The position numbers and the translations under genes are program-made. Shown piece after piece: positions 1-11,991 of a DNA stretch of 64,000 nucleotides. The notes beneath the pieces were generated by a model. That model was not told the origin of the DNA. It ran no database searches and saw only the letters and a list, made by a program, of their open reading frames with translations. The first letter of the stretch is position 1. Each line of letters opens with the position of its first letter. Source of the DNA: Erodium maritimum (Eukaryota > Streptophyta > Magnoliopsida > Geraniales > Geraniaceae); contig OY997589.1 of the NCBI GenBank assembly GCA_963921825.1, forward strand, positions 55,902,959 through 55,966,958, in the 5' to 3' direction.

Positions 1-101
1 GTGGGCATCCGTCCTGGTGCCCCTACTGACCGTCCCCTCCTACCACGCGTGGGCGCCCGTACCCGTGTCACGGCTGATCGTCCTCGCCTGCCACGAGCCA
101 T
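1..101 (-). CDS. Gypsy gag, first 33 codons only (partial)
   Basis: An ATG at 101-99 opens a frame without stops to the left edge. It begins Met-Ala-Arg-Gly and is very rich in Arg and Gly, a common start for plant Gypsy gag proteins. It follows a leader of about 760 bp after the primer-binding site. A pyrimidine-poor stretch ending in CAG lies 15 bp before the ATG, so a spliced leader is possible but not shown. The rest of gag is outside the window. The complete-ended copy at 19496-37661 has lost the corresponding region. Assignment rests on position and composition, not on a diagnostic motif. Confidence 0.45.
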   Translation of the reverse strand, partial: MARGRRGRSAVTRVRAPTRGRRGRSVGAPGRMP

Positions 102-860
102 AGGTCGGTATCCTCTGCACGGATACACACAAACGTTTAGTTTGCGAACTTAAACAACGACGGCGAGCTCAATATACTAGCATTCACACAGTATACGTCT
201 ATCTCTAGCGTACTCGTTACTAAAACGTCACACCGTTCACGCTATTAATACTTCAATCATAATAGTACGTAAAGGAAAACTCAAACGACCCGACGCAATC
301 GTGAACGTCACTCAAAAAAACACACAACTGCACACGACTCTGAAACGAATCCAAGTCACCCAACCTCAATCACAGGCCGACAAGGCCAACCAACAACCAC
401 ACACGCCCACCGGGCCAACCCAAGTCGAACTACGCCCACCGGGCTAACCAAAATCAAAATACGCCCACAGGGCCAATTAAAATCAAAACACACCCACAGG
501 GCCAACCAATTTTTAAAACCTTTCCTTTTCATTATAAAACCTCATTTCTTGACATCACGTAGTTACAACCCGGTCCAGGCGTCCCCGAACTACATTGTAC
601 CCACTTGATATCAACAACGTCACGCTCGACTACAGGGGCGCCCCTGAGTCGAGTCGCGACAGCTTAAAAACGTTTCACGCAGCAACACACAAACGGTATG
701 CCAGTAATAACCGTACTGCACATACACACAAACACAAACAGGACTCAAAACACTACGGGTCTACACACGGTTTCCGACTCGCGTACCCAACGCACGACGG
801 GACTTTACTGACTCGACTCTCCCCACCTAATTGACGTACAGTCCGAGGTGTGAAACCTCG

Positions 861-873
861 GGCTCTGATACCA
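861..873 (-). other. Primer-binding site, initiator tRNA-Met
   Basis: On the minus strand this reads TGGTATCAGAGCC, the complement of the 3' end of plant initiator tRNA-Met. It lies 3 nt inside the LTR edge at 877. It marks 877-3357 as the 5' LTR and fixes the element's orientation. Confidence 0.9.
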
Positions 874-876
874 AGC

Positions 877-3357
877 TGTCACGCCCCAAATGCAGTAGAA
901 CCGAACCCAGAACGCGAACGTTTAAGACAATAAAACATCTTTAAACCTTTTAAATAAATCACTTTAAAACCACCATTTTGTTCATCAAATAATAATTTAC
1001 AACTCAAAAGTACGTCCCAACAAGCGGACAAAATATATGGCGTACGTCGCTAGACTCAAAAAGGAAACCCGGACTCCCGCTCCTAGCTCTTCAAGCTTCG
1101 AGAGCTCACCTAGTCCGTCCCGCGACCAGTACCTGTAGGAAAAGCAGCTAAGGGTGAGCGTTCGATCACCACCACGGATAATAGACTGACTACGGCATAG
1201 TAGCAGACAATGCCGGTAACACCAACAACAACCCAAACACCGGGGACTACTATCCCTAAACTCAAGTAACCCGACTGACACACGACTAATACTTTCCTCA
1301 ACCGACTCAACACTCGGACACGTAATGTAGACCCGACACAACGATTACGACTTCCTCCAAGGACACGAAAGATAACCACGCCACACCCAAGATCACAAAG
1401 GATCGCACACCAAACGAGATCGTAAAGGATCGCACTCCAGATACTCAGTCCCCACGCACTTTACCGATCCCTGTCAGGCCAGGCGGTCGACCTGTCGCAA
1501 TTTTCCCAACACGAAGGTTGGATCAGGCGGTCGACCTGTCACACTTTTCCCGACACAAATTCGAATCAGGCTGTCGACCTGTCACCACCACGCACGCGTT
1601 GCAAGGACCCCTTTACTCCCAGGCGGGAACCCTACCTCGTCTGAACATGCATATGCGCGCGATCACTGGACCCCCTTTATTATGAGGCGGGCCCCCAACC
1701 TTAGGTAACCACAATCACAACCACAACAAAGTTCAACCGACAACAACAACACGGGTTTAACACTTCACAGGTACTCATGGCCACCCAAGACACCAATAGT
1801 AAAGACACGGGTTCAACAACCCCACGGGCACTCATGGCCACCCAAGACACCAACAGTGAAACACGGTTTCAACAACCCCACGGGCGCTCATGGCCACCCA
1901 AGACACGCCAACAGTAAAATACGGGTTTAACAACCCCACGGGAACTCATGGCCACCCAAGACACACCAACAGTAAAGACACGGGCTCAACAACCCCACGG
2001 GCACTCATGGCCACCCAAGACACCAATAGTAAAGACACAGGTTCAACAACCCCACGGGCACTCATGGCCACACAAGACACACCAACAGTAAAATACGGGC
2101 TCTCATGGCCACCCAAGACACAAAATAAACAATAAACCTCCGGGCATAATCAGATGCCTCCAGTAATTCTAATATTGATAAGTTCACTGCTCCTACGACA
2201 CCACTAAGTGTCACATGCATTTCTATTGTTCGATACATTCCCGTATCATACGACACCACCCGGTGTCGCATGCCTTTCTATTGTTCGATAAACCTACTTA
2301 ACCCACGACACCCAAGTGTCACATGCATTTCTACTGTTAACTTTCCCTAGTCAGGGCCGAGATCCGGATACTTTTCCCTACCTCGTATGCTTTTCCAAAA
2401 GCTCACAACCAAGCTCCGGCGTGATCACGATCACTCGCCTAGCTTTCCCTTTCCTCTGTCAGTGGCACGATCTAACAAGAAAACAATTTAACACACTTTT
2501 AAGTTCGCAGACATAAACTGAATTTTAATAAACTTGACGCCCAAAAGTAACCCCGACAATGTCGATCACTCCCAAACTTCCCAATTACTCAACATTTTCG
2601 ATAATATACCTGGAAAGGCCCGATTCGCCCGGTTCGGCGAATCTGCCCGGGTTTTGAAAACGCCCTTCCGGGGCTCCGAAAATTCCCGTTTTTGTTTCTA
2701 CGATCTTAGAATAATTCAAGGGTTCCAACGCAATCGACGGAATCAATTTCCGACTTCCAAGCAATTTAAATTCGCATTAAATTCGCATTTGTTTCTACGA
2801 TCTTAGAATAATTCAAGAGATTCGCATTTCGATAATATACAACGCAATCTTTTTTTTTCTTCTATTTTTTGAGTTATGGCCGACCACACAAGGTGTGGTC
2901 TTGCCTTGTTTGGTTCAAAAATTACCTAACAGCACCACATATTTGACATGTGGCAAGTGAGTCCCACACCTTTTTGGAAAATCAGATTCGCGAAATTCGG
3001 CTGTTTCGGGCCCCGAACGGGCACTTTTTCCAAGAAAATACGAAACTTCACGGGCTACAAGGAAACGGCTCAACTAAGACCGATGTGATGACGGCTAAGC
3101 TTTTTGGATCCGAAATGGACCTCCAACGGACCAAAACGTCGCTCGGTTGACTTTTCCAGCGAAAAGTCAACTTTCCCAAATTGATCAGAAAGTTGCCCTG
3201 AGTCCCTCGGTACTCACTTTGGTCGATATCGGAGTCAACTTAAGTTCGGTATGACCCTCGGGGTCAGATTTAGGTTCATTTAAGTGTCTGTCCAAAAATT
3301 TTAAATTTTCCTGTTTTTCGCCGATTTGACTGACGTTGACCAGGAGTGCTTATTACA
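877..3357 (-). repeat. LTR of Gypsy family G (5' LTR, 2.48 kb)
   Basis: On the plus strand it starts TGTCACGCCCC and ends TTACA, the reverse complement of the LTR ends seen at 19496-22873 and 34282-37661. It contains the same minisatellites in shortened form. The promoter-proximal part near 2780-2990 differs from the other copies and is shorter. Short open frames inside (for example 997-1379, 1890-2135, 2534-2806) are chance frames in the LTR. Confidence 0.85.
1771..2130. repeat. Minisatellite inside the Gypsy LTR
   Basis: Units of roughly 35-60 bp share the cores GGCCACCCAAGACACC and TTCAACAACCCCACGGGC and repeat about seven times with small changes. The same array is present in the other two full LTRs on the opposite strand (about 21451-21900 and 36255-36720), with different unit counts. 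Confidence 0.8.
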
Positions 3358-4490
3358 CTGTGATTTAGAAGCTTGCATCGGTGTAACCTTCTTGACCTCT
3401 GTACAGTAAAAATATATACTTAGTCCTTAATTACTTTAGAATAGCTTATACTGTCACCTAGTTACTCTCAATTGTGACGAGACATCAGGTTGATTGCAAA
3501 GCATTTTGTACATGATAGATCCAATAACTGAAGCATATGGAACATTACTCATACACTCTCGCTCATCACCTATCTTAGGATACTAAGTCTTGCTAAGATG
3601 TATGATAAGCCTTACATGCAACAACCTTTTTCTTAAAGTCTTGCATTCTAAACTTGGATAATATTGTTTCAATGTAAGTGTAATGACTTAGACTTAGAAG
3701 CCTTCTTGATCTATCTCTATTGATCTTGATGCATAAAACATAGATGGCTTCGCCTAAGTCATTCATTGAAAAAAAGTTACTTATCCATGATTTCACATCG
3801 TTCAAACTAGGTACGTCATTTCTAATGAGTAGTATGTCATCTACATGCAATATTATGAATACTACGTTGTTCCCACTAACCTTCTGATGTACACAAAGTT
3901 CATATTCATTTCTGATGAACCCAAATTGTTTTACTATTTCACTAAATCAAATATTCCAACTCCAAGAAGCTTCCTTAAATTAATAAATGGATCTTAGAAG
4001 TTTGCATACTTTTTTTTACTTCTATTGGGATTGACGAAACCCTTTGGTTGTGTCATGTACACATCCTCGAGCAGCTTTCCGTTAAGAAAAGCGGTTTTGA
4101 CATCCATCTGCCATATCTCATATTCATAATATGCAGTTATGGCAAGAACGATCTTAATGGATTTAACCATTAGAATTGGAGAAAAGGTTTCGTCATGATT
4201 TATACTAGGAGCTTGTCTATAGCCTTTTGCAACCAACCTTGTCGTGTAGTTATACACGTTGTCATCCATATCAGTCTTCTTCTTGAAGACCCACTTACAA
4301 CCAATGTTTTTAAGTCATTGGCCACATCAATCAATTTCCATACTTGATTGTCACGTATGGATTGCATTTCTGATTCCATGGCCTTTAGCCACTTGCCAAA
4401 ATCTGCACCGTTCACGACCTCTTGAAAGAATGTGGGATCATTTAGGTCCACAACTATCATGTTCCTGTTTTTCGGTAACCAGAAATCCAT
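3358..4490 (-). pseudogene. Copia reverse transcriptase-RNase H relic
   Basis: At 3994-4490 the frames include an RT core (TTRLVAKGYRQ, then MDVKTAFLNGKLLEDVYM). At 3593-3850 comes the active-site region, with HVDDILLIRND in place of the usual YVDD context, then DLGEAIYVLCIKINRDRSRR. RNase H starts near 3480 and is cut off at 3357. Several frameshifts and stops separate these blocks, so no enzyme is made. In the family this part copies the element RNA into DNA. The closest relative in the window is the pol region at 25494-26885. Confidence 0.8.
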
Positions 4491-5400
4491 ATCTTATAAG
4501 GATGTTACGTGTTCTAATAGATCTTCTCAATTCTCGCATCGTAACTTTCGATTTCACATTCTCTTCTTGAGGGTCTACTTTTGGCACGATGCCCTCTTGT
4601 GGGTCTCGAGCTTCATTAAGTTCAATTGTTCTCCCATTCTCCCTTTTAGAAATGAATTCTCTTTCCAAAAAGATGCTTTTTCGAGCAACAAACACTTTGT
4701 TCTCTTTATACTTATAGAAGTAGTATCCTTTGGTTCCCCTAGAATATCTTAAAAAGATGCACTTATCTGACTTGACTGTTAATTTATCTGAAATTAATCG
4801 TTTCACATAAACTTCACAGCCTAAATCTTTACATAAGTCAATTTAGAACTTTTCCCACTCCATATCTCATATGGTGCATTTTCTACAGCCTTTACAAGGA
4901 TTTTATTTAAAATGAATGCGGCGGTTTCTAAAGCATGACCCTAAAACGAGATTGAGAGATCGATCTTACTCATAATTGATCGAATCATATCTAATAAGGT
5001 TCAATTTCTCCTTTCGGACACACCATTCTATTGAAGTTGATTCTCCACTATATATTCCCCACCATGACCTGATCATAGTGCTTTAATAATACGGCCAAGT
5101 TGAGTCTCCACTATATTCTTGAACACTTTGAACTTTTCAAATGATTTAGACTTATGCTTCAACAGATCTATGAAACCAAATATATTGAAGTCCTCAGCGA
5201 ATGTTATGAAGAATCTAAACCCTTTTCTGGTCTCTGTGCTTATAGGCCCATATATATTTGTATGTATGAGTGCTAATAATCCACTAGCTCTATCACCTAT
5301 TTTTGCGAAAAGTGATCTAGTCATTTTTCTCATTAAGCAACACTCGCATGTCTCATAGTCAAAATCAAGTGAGTTCAGTATTCCAAACTATTGGAGTTAT
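4438..5400 (-). pseudogene. Copia integrase relic
   Basis: The frame 5073-5333 contains LLALIHTNIYGPISTETRKG, followed by FFITFAEDFN, which corresponds to the start of the integrase catalytic core. Both usual Asp positions are changed in context (HTD to HTN, TDD to AED). The frame 4438-4806 carries the integrase C-terminal region with a typical KCIFLRYSRGTKGYYFY block. Stops lie between the two, so the gene is dead. Confidence 0.75.
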
Positions 5401-5793
5401 GAAATGTGTTTCTGGTCTATATGACCTAAATGACAATGTCAAAGGTTGGTAAGGTTTGATTCATTTGATTTGAATCGTTTGATATTAATGTTATTGAGAG
5501 ACCAATTATTATTTTTTTTAATGTTCAAAACATAAAGACCTTAAATCTTATAGTAGTTGCATAATACACATTACTATGAAAAATATAACATTTATTATTC
5601 TTAATAGTAAATTCAAAACCCTCCTTGTTTAAGATCGAGGCGTCAATGTTATTCTTCTTAATAGAAGGTACATAGTAGCAATCATTTAACTTTTAAGTCT
5701 ATTAGGTAGAAATAATTCAAAATTTCTTACGCCTAAAGCTACAACATCATGGTTGTCTATACTCATTGGTCCACTTCACCTTGCGTAAATGCT

Positions 5794-6324
5794 CTACTTT
5801 TTTCTTTTAGTCTCCTTTAAAAAAGTCGAACTTCTTTTGTTTTTCTTCAGATCATTATCGTTGGTTTTTTTTCTAGGGTTCTTTGGGTCCCTTGAAATTC
5901 TTTTCGTTAACCTGTAGAGCATCAATAGTCTTATCAAGGATATTTTTTCGGTTGACTTGAGCATTCTATGCGACCCTGAAACACTCTTGTCTATGATGCT
6001 CATGTTGTAGTTCATGAGAAACTTATTATGCACAACATGCAAGCGTTGGAAGGTAATGTTTGTATCCAACTCTTTCTCTAAGTTGAGACCGGGTTTTCCC
6101 CTATCTTCTAAATTTCTTGAGGACAAGTGGGCCTAGGGGTTTACCAGAAGGCATTGACATACCGATTTTGGCTTTGTCTTGGAAATATTTTTTTTGAGTT
6201 CAACCATTATGTGATATACCTTTTTCTCCGTAAGTACCTTTTGGAGACCATTCTCCATGTTACACACCGTTTTGCATTCAACATCCACAAAGTTATTATT
6301 GTTTTTTGGACTCCCAACACCCAT
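5794..6324 (-). pseudogene. Copia gag relic
   Basis: The frame 5794-6126 includes FLMNYNMSIIDKSVSGSHRM followed by LKST, which fits the conserved 'NYNM...EL..ML..AE' block of Copia gag. A second frame at 6133-6324 may be upstream gag sequence but is less clear. The zinc-knuckle part is not recognisable. Confidence 0.55.
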
Positions 6325-6479
6325 GCTTTAAAGCCCATTCATGGAGTTAATCCCATTTGAAGTAATCTGGTCTTAATTGGTATAAAAGTGAACAATAAGG
6401 TTCAAGACAAGGGTTCCAATCTTAACAGGAGCGGCGGCAACAATTTGTCAGATGAGAGTTTGGTCTTTGTTGTGTGCTT

Positions 6480-9400
6480 CTTCTTCTTTTTATCAACGAA
6501 AGGAAATTTAGATTAAACCCCTTTTGAGGGGAAAGGGGAGTACAAGCGGGTAGAAAGTGAAATGTAGAGCAGATGATAGTGCATTATAATGAGAGTTGAG
6601 GAATTTGAAGTCTAATAGATCTAAAGCATTGAGAATAGTCTTGCAACTGAGAGGATGATGCTGCAAAATGTTGCAGATTAGTGTCTGAAGTCTAAGTGTA
6701 ATGGAAGGATCAAAAGCAAGATGGAACAGATGCCTTGCTGGTGGATGATGATTCTGCATAATTTGCAGAAGGAGAGGGTACTGATTCTGAGAGGAGCCAA
6801 TCTGGCCAGGAACCACTGATGGATGTTGTGAGACAACAGGCTTAGGTCTTCCCAGCTTGAACTGAAATTGGCTCCAGATGCAAAGCTGAGCTTGAGACAG
6901 AACCAGCTTGTGTCTGAAGTGTAACAAAAGACAAAGGTTGTCCTAATTTGATCTGAAAATGGGGCAGACAGGCTCTTGCAAGGAGGTAGATGAGCAAATA
7001 TGTGAGAGAGCACCAAAACCTGCAAGGGAAACCAGTGACATAAGAAACAGAAGAGCAAAAGAACCACTCACCTAAGAAAATACCCACACACAGAAGAGAG
7101 GGAAGGAGAAGTACCCACACATTGGCCAAGAAGAAGGCCCAACCACCAAACCAGAAAAAAAAAAAACAATCCTTACCAAACTCACAAGTCTCTCCCTAAA
7201 CCAGACCCCCCCCCCCTCCCAACCCAACCCCAAGCCCCAAGTTAGTTGCCAAGAGCTCCCAAACAACAGGATTTAGGAGCTGAGAGCCAGCTCTGAAACG
7301 AGAAGAAATGACCTTTTAAGTGAAAGGTATTCCACTCCCAGCTAAAAGATTGATGCACAATTTGTGAGAAGATCTCTGAGGAAGAGGGTGAGTGACCATT
7401 AAATAGCTCAGAATTTCTGGCAAGCCAGATTTGCCAGCATGTGAGTTGAATGAGCTTTTTCCAGTGCCTTTTGAGCTTGTGATGCTGTAGAGAAGACCAG
7501 GAAGTAAAAAAGATCTCTGATTGAGCCAGGCATTATCCAAGATATTCCCCATCAGTTTATAACATAGCTCCAAACCAGCCAAGCTTTAGGGCAATGTAGG
7601 AGAGCGTGAGCTCAATCCTCATAGTCAAAATTGCATATATGACAAGTGATCTGATCTAATGGAAGGGGCATTCCTCTTCTTTCCAAAAAGCATTTAGTGG
7701 GAATTGAGTCCAGGCAAGCAAGACAGCAAAAGGCAGTGATTTTAGGGGGCAAGGATACTGTCCAGAGCTCTTTGGACCAAGAAAAGGCAGGAGATGAGGG
7801 GTTGTCTTGTTGTTGAAGTAATCTATAAAGCTTTTTGACTGTGAATCCTTTGGCATCCCAAACCCAGCAGAGAGTGTCTTGTATTGAGGATGAGAGGTGA
7901 ACCCCATTGAGAATCATCGAGAGGGTATTCCAATCATCAGCTGCTCTTCGCCTTGGTTCTGATATGAAGTTTAGGTTCTATGCAGTCCCTGACCAAGCTT
8001 CAGCAACCAGCATCTTTTTGGATTGTGATCTTAGGAATAACCTTGGAAAGAGGTGTTTGAAAGCCACCTCCCCCACCAAACATCCTCCCATAACCCAAAT
8101 TCAAAGAGAGGCCTCTTATACCAAAGAAAGTAGTGCAATTTGGATCTTTATTTAACTGAATAATTTGATCCATTAGGCTTGCATTGACTGCTTCTGAGAA
8201 GGAAGAGAGATCCCAGTCATTAATGTTCCAGCCAAATTTTGCACAGATGACTCTTTTCCACAAGGAATCTCTTTCTAGAGCAAACCTCCTCCACCATTTG
8301 GAAAGCAAGGCAATATTCATAAGTTGAAAATCCTTTATACCAAGTCCTCCTAGTTCTTTAGGTCTACAGACATTTTTCCAGCTCACTTTGCAGAATGCCT
8401 TGGCTATTGAGGAGCCATGCCACAAGAATCTCCTCTGCCAACTGATGAGGGATTTAATTATTGACTTAGGATCTTTTAGAACTGAGAAATAGTAAAGGGG
8501 CAGAGCTCCTTGTGTAGTCTTGATTAGGGTTATTCTACCACCCAGAGAAAGGAGTTTGGCTTGCCAGAGACCCAGGGCAGCTTTGAATTTGTCAATAATA
8601 GGAGTCCAAGTAGCCAATCTCTTAGGGTTAGCACCCAGAGAAAAACCAAGCTAAGGGAGGGGAAGTTTCCCTTGTTCACAATGCAAGATTTGCATGATTG
8701 TGGATCCTTCATCCTCAGGGTCATTGAAAAGTATTGCCAATGATTTATTGTAGTTAACTGAAAGTCCAGATGCCAATTTGAATAGTGTGAGGGCTTGCTT
8801 GAGGCCCAAGGAAGCTATGGCAGAGGCTTGAAAGAAGAAAATTGAGCCATCTGCAAATTGCAAATGAGAGATGATGAGACCATTGACTGATAAATGAATT
8901 CCATGAACTTGGTTGCTGGATAAGCTAGTCTTCATTATTTGATTCAACCCTTCAGCTGCCAAGACAAATAAAAGAGGAGAGAGGGCACATCATTGCCTTA
9001 GCCCTCTGTGTATATTAAAGTCAGGGGAGGGAGACCCATTGATAAGGACTGAGAGTGATCAAATGCATTCTCAAAATCTGCCTTAAATATGATTGCTTTG
9101 GTCTTTGTTTTCTTGAGAAATTGCAATGTTTCTGATGCTACCAAAATGCCATCAATGATTTGTCTTCCTGAGATGAAACTAGATTGCTCATCCCCCACTA
9201 ATGAGCTAATGACAGTGCTGAGCCTTAGGGATAATAATTTGGAAAGGATTTTGTATGGTCCTTCCATCAGACTAATTGGTCTAAAATCATCAAATGTAAC
9301 AGTAGACTGGTGTTTGGGGATGAGGGTGATAATGATGAGTTTAAACTTTTCCCCAATTGGCCTGTTTGATGAAAGTAGGCAAGGAAGTTCATGAGATCAA

Positions 9401-9960
9401 CTTTGATGATTCGCCAACAGGTTTGGAAGAACTTGAGGGTAAAGCCATCAGGGCCTGTTGCTTTATCCCCACTGCAAGCCATGACAGTTTGTAGAACCTC
9501 TTCTTCAAGGAAGGGTCTCTCCAATCAAAGGGACTGTTCCTGGGATAATGATGAGAAGGAAAGGGTTGGGAGGCTTACCAAATCAATGGGAGGAGCTGAG
9601 TATCTTGAGAGAGTGTTCTACAACAGCTTGTTTTATAGAGGTAGGATCTGAGAGTGTTTCATTATTGTAATGGATTTGGGTAATTTTATTGTGTGATCCT
9701 TTGTAATTTTCCATTCTATGAAAGTATTTTGAGCCCCTGTCACCCTTATCAAACCATTTCTTCTTTGTCATTTGACTCCATAGCTTAGATAGGAGTTTGT
9801 ATTTTTTGATCAGATCTGCTTTAAAAGTGTGATTGTTTACCAAATGGTCATTTGATCAAGAATAGGTAGCGGTAGTCAAGGAGACTTTGGGGTGCTTCAT
9901 TTTGACAGAGGAAAAAAAAGGTCAAGAACAATACCAGTTTTTTTTATTTGGCAAACTCCA
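6480..9960 (-). mobile_element. L1-type LINE, 5'-truncated
   Basis: The element reads right to left. It keeps the ORF2 linker, reverse transcriptase and zf-RVT region and a 3' UTR of about 0.8 kb (6500-7290). The 3' end, read on the minus strand, is TTCGTTGATAAAAAGAAGAAG, a typical plant L1 tail (about 6478-6500 on the plus strand). The endonuclease domain and ORF1 are absent, as expected for 5' truncation. I found no clear target-site duplication. It is embedded in Copia sequence on its left. Confidence 0.8.
7316..9960 (-). pseudogene. LINE ORF2 relic: reverse transcriptase and zf-RVT
   Basis: Blocks in order, right to left: linker at 9583-9843 with KKWFDKGDRGSKYFHRM; RT start at 9267-9524 with GDKATGPDGFTLKFFQTCW; RT middle at 8998-9267 with PYKILSKLLSLRL and QSSFISGRQIIDGILVASE, then KADFENAFD. 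The active-site block at 8651-8962 has HLQFADG where an active enzyme has FADD. The RT thumb at 8000-8617 has LGLWQAKLLSLGGRITLIK and ELGGLGIKDF. A zf-RVT-like region lies at 7316-7917 (LPPKITAFCCLACLDSIPTK). At least five frame changes and the altered active site make it inactive. Confidence 0.85.
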
Positions 9961-10686
9961 CTTAGAGCATTAAATGTTCCCTATTATTTCACGGTTCAAG
10001 AGCAACAAGGAAACACATATATGGTGGCTGTTTTGTTTGCAATGAAGTTCAAATCAAGAAAGAAATATTAATGGTCAGGTAAAAGTGGTTGTTGGATGAA
10101 GTAAAAAAGTATTGATGGTTAGATGAAAGTGGTTGTTGGGTGAAATGAAAAAAAAAAAAAAAGCTTTGGTTATGTTCAAGTTTTGCCACGGTGCGAGAGA
10201 TATAAAGATAGGAGATCTATGCTTCTTCCTTTATTTTCTTGTAATATGTTGGCAAAATCAAAGAAGTTTCGCGGTAGTTGATTTCTTGATTTTAGAGCTA
10301 GTAATTGGTAACAAAAGACTAATTTTTTTGTTTTGTGGATTACCGTCTTATATTGAGAAGGAAATTATGGTTGTAATTCTCATATTATTTCTCGGTCAAT
10401 ACAAGGAGCTTGTTGTTGTTCCGTGAATGTAAACACATTTCTGAACCACGTAAAATTGAGCCCTCTATTTATTTTCTACGCTTTAATTATTGTTCTGGTA
10501 ATTTTCGCTTATTAGACATTCATAATTTTATCAATTTGGTCTTGGGATCGAGGGTTGGAAATCAGAAGATTGGTGTTCGTTAGAAATTGAATCGTGTCGG
10601 TTCATTTCTCCGAATCCAATTGATTTTCTGGATAAATCTTTTATTCGATTTCGGATACTAGATTTACTACAGTTACTGCAATGTTT
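9960..10686. other. Unclassified AT-rich interval
   Basis: No gene is supported. A short imperfect tandem duplication around 10075-10146 shares AAAGTGGTTGTTGG. The 97-aa plus-strand frame at 10133-10426 is low-complexity and looks like chance. Confidence 0.4.
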
Positions 10687-10845
10687 CCTATAAGCATCCC
10701 TTTGAGCCTTGAGTGTATTTGCAACCGGTGCTTGGGGAATAAGATTGTCAAAGACATATTTTTCACGCTCCAGCCTAAGAATAATTCTGAGATTCCTAGA
10801 CCAATCTATATCGTTTGATCCGTCAAACTTTCTTTCTCAAGGATA
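10687..10845 (-). pseudogene. Copia gag N-terminal fragment
   Basis: On the minus strand it reads KFDGSNDIDWSRNLRIILRL followed by EREKYVFDN and then QRDAYRKHC. This is the start of Copia gag ('KLDGTNY.DW.RNLRI.L..E...YVL'). The same block occurs at 28790-28868 in the Copia at 23656-32112. Its position on the far side of the LINE suggests the LINE split this gag from the part at 5794-6324, which is an inference. Confidence 0.65.
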
Positions 10846-11939
10846 GAGTAAATTGATACAAATTGGGGAAATTTCAAAAACTAAACAAGGGCATATTGTT
10901 CATTTCACTTTGAAACCCTGCAAAGTTGTATAAGTTTATCATGGCCTCAAAGCAATTACAAAAGTTAATATAATCAAGTGAAGACTAGGTATTTGTGTAT
11001 ATCATTTTTCTTGAAAGTTATTTAGATTGGTCTAGTAGTCAAACAAACAATCTTTTATTTCAACCTTTGTAAATACATAATTCATTTAATTAACGGATAA
11101 AAGCAAGTTCAACATTATCGTTGCAAACAGATCGGTCTCTTCTGGCTTCTCTCCTCAATTAACGAAATGAATAGACAAAAGCAATCTCAAGAGAAATCTA
11201 ATACCGTGATGCTCTACCACCATTCAGAACCCAACTATGGTAATGGGAACAATTTTGGCATAGAGAAATGGGAAACAGCAAGTGGTTCTGTCCTAGTTCT
11301 GGAAATGCAATGTTCCTTCCAATTTATACCAAACTACATTAACAAGTTCCTGAACTTATATCGAATTGAGGAGACGCACAATGACATTAGACATAACTGT
11401 TGAACAAGAGTTGAACAACTTCATCAACACCATTCAAAACCCCAAACACAAAGACATACTAGAGTTGCACAACCTCATCAACCCCATTCAAAACCTGTTA
11501 AAGCATTATCCAACCTAAAAGTTCGAACTGATGAGTGGAGGCATCAAGATTTATATCAAAGGATTAATTTATTCACACATTTTCGATGTAGAATACACAC
11601 TTTCGATGTATATCAAGTAATCAAATTTATTCACACACTTTCGATGTGGGATACACATTTCAACAAAACCTAAATGCAAAATGAAATTGAGACATAGTAC
11701 TGAGGGAGTTGAACCAGAGTTACATAATTTTGTAGACACCACACAAAACCCAAATGATGATCACAATATAAACAATTGTACAGAGAGAGAACTTAGCAAT
11801 ATGATCCTGAATTCGTATCAAGCCCAAATGCAGCATGAGATTGAGACAGAAACAAACAGTCTGAATTCAAACGACTTCATTAACATCATAGAAAAGTGCA
11901 TTTTAGCAAAACCAAGTTCAAATCAGAATACAGCACACA
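10846..11939. other. Non-coding interval downstream of HS1
   Basis: Two plus-strand frames (11167-11403, 11681-11947) match nothing I recognise. Degenerate repeats are visible: CACACTTTCGATGT occurs near 11580-11650, and a block like GTTGAACAACTTCATCAACA recurs at 11411, 11465 and 11710. It may be old transposon sequence or the 3' flank of HS1. Confidence 0.35.
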
Positions 11940-11945
11940 TTTATT
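11940..11945 (-). terminator. Probable poly(A) signal of HS1
   Basis: AATAAA on the minus strand, about 47 nt after the HS1 stop codon. Confidence 0.55.
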
Positions 11946-11991
11946 GAGAATGAGATAAATTGATTAAAGAGAGTGAAACCTGAATTCCAGT

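Larger units (their letters stand above)
1..3357 (-). mobile_element. Ty3/Gypsy LTR retrotransposon (family G), 5' part, runs off left edge
   Basis: The element reads right to left. It has a 5' LTR at 877-3357, a primer-binding site at 861-873, an untranslated leader at about 102-860 and the first codons of gag at the left edge. The LTR, leader and primer site match the complete-ended element at 19496-37661 in opposite orientation, which supports the assignment. Its LTR is about 0.9 kb shorter than those copies, so it carries deletions. The insertion lies in the RNase H region of a Copia element whose remains start at 3358. The 5 bp after the LTR are CTGTG; the partner duplication would lie outside the window. 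Confidence 0.85.
3358..6360 (-). mobile_element. Decayed Ty1/Copia element, internal part
   Basis: Minus-strand frames give, in the order gag, integrase, RT, RNase H, a Copia polyprotein with many stops and frameshifts. The order and the motifs match the Angela/TAR-like Copia at 23656-32112. The RNase H region is cut at 3357 by the Gypsy insertion: the last recognisable residues, GYTDASF, lie at about 3365-3385. The 3' LTR would lie beyond the left edge. A LINE interrupts it at its 5' side near 6480. A gag-start-like fragment on the far side of the LINE (10687-10845) may belong to it. Confidence 0.8.

Noticed and set aside
595..834. 79-aa frame, repeated at 22920-23153 on the other strand
   Set aside because: It is antisense to the Gypsy leader in both elements. 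The conservation reflects DNA homology, not coding.
861..873. tRNA-like sequence
   Set aside because: It is only the 13-nt initiator tRNA-Met complement used as a primer-binding site, with no cloverleaf.
6480..9960. Target duplication for the first LINE
   Set aside because: I compared GTCTTTGTTGTGTGC beside the tail with sequence near 9850-10000 and found no convincing match.
11167..11947. Two plus-strand frames (78 and 88 aa) as small genes
   Set aside because: They match no known family. The region has degenerate repeats and sits in the 3' flank of HS1.
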